Of a stretch of DNA of 64,000 nt, positions 62,325-64,000 are shown one piece after another. The stretch is from positions 52,481 through 116,480 of the forward strand of contig RIBL01000008.1 in the NCBI GenBank assembly GCA_003762875.1. Reading direction: 5' to 3'. This DNA comes from Muribaculaceae bacterium Isolate-110 (HZI) (lineage in GTDB: Bacteria > Bacteroidota > Bacteroidia > Bacteroidales > Muribaculaceae). Each line of letters starts with the position of its first letter. Position 1 is the first letter of the stretch. The notes under the pieces are model-generated. The model saw only the letters and a list, made by a program, of their open reading frames with translations, was not told the origin of the DNA and made no database searches. The position numbers and the translations under genes are program-made.

Positions 62325-63662
62325 ATGAAAGCAGTAGAAGTGATTGACGACCTGAAGCGTCGTTTTCCCAACGAACCCGAGTATATCCAGGCCGTAGACG
62401 AGGTGCTCACCACCATCGAGGACGTATATAACGAGAATCCCGAGTTTGAACGCTACAACCTCATAGAGCGTCTCTGCATACCCGACCGCATCTTCTCATT
62501 CCGTGTATCGTGGGTCGACGACAAGGGCAAAGTCCATAACAACATGGGCTATCGCGTGCAGCACAACAACGCTATCGGTCCCTACAAGGGCGGCATCCGC
62601 TTCCACTCGTCGGTCAACCTCTCAATTCTCAAATTTCTCGCCTTTGAGCAGACTTTCAAGAACTCTCTGACCACCCTCGCCATGGGTGGAGCCAAGGGCG
62701 GCAGCGACTTCTCGCCCCGCGGCAAGAGCGACATGGAGGTGATGCGCTTCTGCCAGGCCTTCATCACCGAGCTGTGGCGTCAGATAGGCCCCGACACCGA
62801 CGTTCCCGCCGGCGACATAGGCGTTGGCGGCCGTGAGGTCGGATACATGTTTGGCCAATACAAGAAAATGGCCCGCGAGTTTACAGGCACATTCACCGGC
62901 AAAGGCCTCGAATTTGGCGGCTCCAAGATACGTCCCGAGGCCACAGGATACGGCAACGTATATTTCCTCCTCGAGATGCTCCGCACACGCGGCATTGACA
63001 TTGCCGGCAAGACCGTGGCTATCTCAGGCTCGGGCAATGTGGCTACCTATACAGCCGACAAGCTCCTCACACTCGGAGCAAAGGTCGTGTCGATGAGCGA
63101 CTCTGACGGCACCATCTATGTGCCCGAAGGCATGACCCGCGAGCAGCTCGACTATGTATTCAAGCTCAAGAACGTATATCGCGGCCGCATCCGTGAGTTT
63201 GCCGAAGAGTATGACTGCCAGTATTTTCCCGGCGAGCGTCCTTGGCACATTGCCAAGTGTGACATCGCGATGCCCTCGGCTACCCAGAACGAAATCGACG
63301 GCGATGACGCACGTGCCCTCATAGCCAACGGCTGTATCGCAGTGAGCGAAGGTGCCAACATGCCCTCGACTCCCGATGCTATACGTGAGTTCCAGAAAGC
63401 CCGTATACTCTATGCTCCCGGCAAGGCTGCCAACGCAGGCGGTGTGTCGGTGTCGGGGCTCGAAATGGCACAGAACTCTCAGAAGCTCTCATGGAGCGAG
63501 GAAGAGGTCGACGCCAAGCTCCAGCAGATTATGACCGAAATCCACAACCAGTGCGTGAAATACGGCACCGAGGAGGACGGATATATCAACTACGTGAAGG
63601 GTGCCAATGTTGCAGGCTTCATGAAAGTGGCCCGCGCCATGATGGCACAGGGTATCCTTTGA
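62325..63662 (+). CDS. gdhA: glutamate dehydrogenase, hexameric NADP type
   Basis: The 445-residue protein shows the Glu/Leu/Phe/Val dehydrogenase pattern: YRVQHNNAIGPYKGGIRFH, LAMGGAKGGSDF with the catalytic Lys, DVPAGDIGVGGREVGYM and the nucleotide-binding AISGSGNVATYTADKL. Length and motifs fit the assimilatory family, making glutamate from 2-oxoglutarate and ammonium. It is a single-gene unit with promoter and terminator. The short MVLDLR unit lies 260 bases upstream. Confidence 0.96.
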   Translation: MKAVEVIDDLKRRFPNEPEYIQAVDEVLTTIEDVYNENPEFERYNLIERLCIPDRIFSFRVSWVDDKGKVHNNMGYRVQHNNAIGPYKGGIRFHSSVNLSILKFLAFEQTFKNSLTTLAMGGAKGGSDFSPRGKSDMEVMRFCQAFITELWRQIGPDTDVPAGDIGVGGREVGYMFGQYKKMAREFTGTFTGKGLEFGGSKIRPEATGYGNVYFLLEMLRTRGIDIAGKTVAISGSGNVATYTADKLLTLGAKVVSMSDSDGTIYVPEGMTREQLDYVFKLKNVYRGRIREFAEEYDCQYFPGERPWHIAKCDIAMPSATQNEIDGDDARALIANGCIAVSEGANMPSTPDAIREFQKARILYAPGKAANAGGVSVSGLEMAQNSQKLSWSEEEVDAKLQQIMTEIHNQCVKYGTEEDGYINYVKGANVAGFMKVARAMMAQGIL

Positions 63663-63725
63663 TAAAGAACGGATGTTAAAAATGAGATACTGTCGGTTTT
63701 GATATTATGAAAAAACGACAGTACG

Positions 63726-63757
63726 GACGGCAGGCATGAGCCTGCCGTCTTATTTTA
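63726..63757 (+). terminator. terminator after gdhA
   Basis: GACGGCAGGC (63726-63735), loop ATGA, GCCTGCCGTC (63740-63749), then TTATTTT. Ten perfect base pairs. Confidence 0.92.
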
Positions 63758-63832
63758 ATGTGTGTCAACAAGTGGGAGTAAGTGTTAAAAACGGGACTGT
63801 TTATATCGAAATCACGTATAAATATATATACA

Positions 63833-63870
63833 AAATGGTCATAAGTTCTTATAAGAACTTATGACCATTT
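63833..63870. repeat. 38-bp perfect palindrome
   Basis: AAATGGTCATAAGTTCTTA (63833-63851) is followed without a loop by its exact reverse complement (63852-63870). A loop-free palindrome of this length suits a dimeric protein site or a cruciform better than a terminator. Confidence 0.9.
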
Positions 63871-64000
63871 GTAGGTAGTGTTTCACTGAGTGTGTCTGAG
63901 GCGAGTTCCCTCAAGCCTGTAGACCTCAGATGACGATGCAAATTTAATTGTTTTTTCTCATTGTTTCGTTATTCGATGAAAAAAATAGTAATTTTGAAGT

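Larger units (their letters stand above)
63663..64000. other. end-of-window region after gdhA
   Basis: The region holds the gdhA terminator, a 38-bp perfect palindrome, a hairpin at 63895-63930 (TCTGAGG/CCTCAGA) and a TAATTTTG box at 63988-63995 that may belong to a gene beyond the window. No gene is seen. Confidence 0.6.

Noticed and set aside
63895..63930. Hairpin near the window end as a tRNA
   Set aside because: There is only one stem, with no anticodon or T-arm pattern and no CCA context.
1..64000. Anti-phage system, prophage, integrative element or insertion sequence
   Set aside because: I looked for integrases, transposases, restriction or abortive-infection domains and tRNA-flanked islands and found none; all larger frames are metabolic, envelope or housekeeping genes.

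Overview
The window looks like chromosomal DNA of a Bacteroidales bacterium, most likely family Muribaculaceae (S24-7). The reasons are the gene set (GH133/GT4/GH57 glycogen cluster, DUF4301, DUF6056, Porin_10-like protein, long CTC-type L25), the secreted proteins that end in a 'YYNLQG...' type tail, and the Bacteroidota promoter pattern (TTG or TTTG, 18-21 bases, then TAnnTTTG) in front of many genes. Shine-Dalgarno sequences are mostly absent. I see no integrase, transposase, phage module, CRISPR array, rRNA or tRNA. This is a housekeeping-rich chromosome segment with an unusually large load of intergenic repeats.

Layout. 1-5.6 kb: pectin side-chain and backbone de-esterification (rhamnogalacturonan acetylesterase-like, cut by the window edge, then a large pectin methylesterase). 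5.8-10.6 kb: ispE, grpE-dnaJ and a U32 rRNA/tRNA hydroxylation-type protein. 10.6-13.4 kb (minus): a membrane-anchored solute-binding protein and a Porin_10-like outer membrane protein. 13.8-17.3 kb: znuA-like and znuC-like genes, without a permease, overlapping into an LtaS-like sulfatase-fold membrane enzyme. 17.3-23.6 kb: sialate O-acetylesterase, an outer membrane barrel, an ECF sigma factor with a membrane partner and a small secreted protein, and an AT-rich S41 peptidase. 24-28.8 kb: glycogen metabolism. 29-33.4 kb: SprT-like protein, a Gly-Thr-repeat secreted protein, an MscS channel and a thioredoxin-fold protein. 33.5-39.2 kb: Hsp15-like protein, pth, L25, DUF4301, Eis-like GNAT and engB. 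39.4-44.1 kb: GH51 arabinofuranosidase, DUF6056 and CapA. 44.2-53.9 kb: folD, ffh, panC-panD, recR, a GNAT, and ftsK-lolA-trxB. 54-64 kb: flavodoxin, rpmH (L34, a 51-residue gene), pncB, small proteins, a surface-type lipoprotein, clpB, DUF805, S1/P1 nuclease and gdhA.

The most striking content is between the genes. (1) A compact unit occurs twice on opposite strands (minus strand 13517-13616; plus strand 61963-62065): a full promoter, a six-codon reading frame (MVLDLR plus stop) and, five bases later, an intrinsic terminator. Because the downstream genes have their own promoters, it looks like a free-standing transcript of about 65 nt. (2) Eight loci carry long, near-perfect inverted repeats whose arms are built from short words joined by the pentamer AnAAG. 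Two word orders exist, arms co-vary, and five of the eight lie between convergent genes. (3) Six stretches carry a REP-like unit: a hairpin of variable but compensated stem sequence followed by AGGTTAT heptamers. (4) A fourth family is built on AAAGTTTAGAG/TTTAAACTTT. (5) An orphan consensus promoter at 41198-41229 points into a gap with two hairpins and no gene. Three genes (ispE, the porin, recR) have their -7 box only 4-5 bases before the ATG and may be read from leaderless transcripts.

Protein-level oddities are a GH57 enzyme with Asn at the expected catalytic Asp and a histone-like Lys/Ala tail, a DnaJ lacking the first zinc-ligand cysteine, and the missing ZnuB permease.
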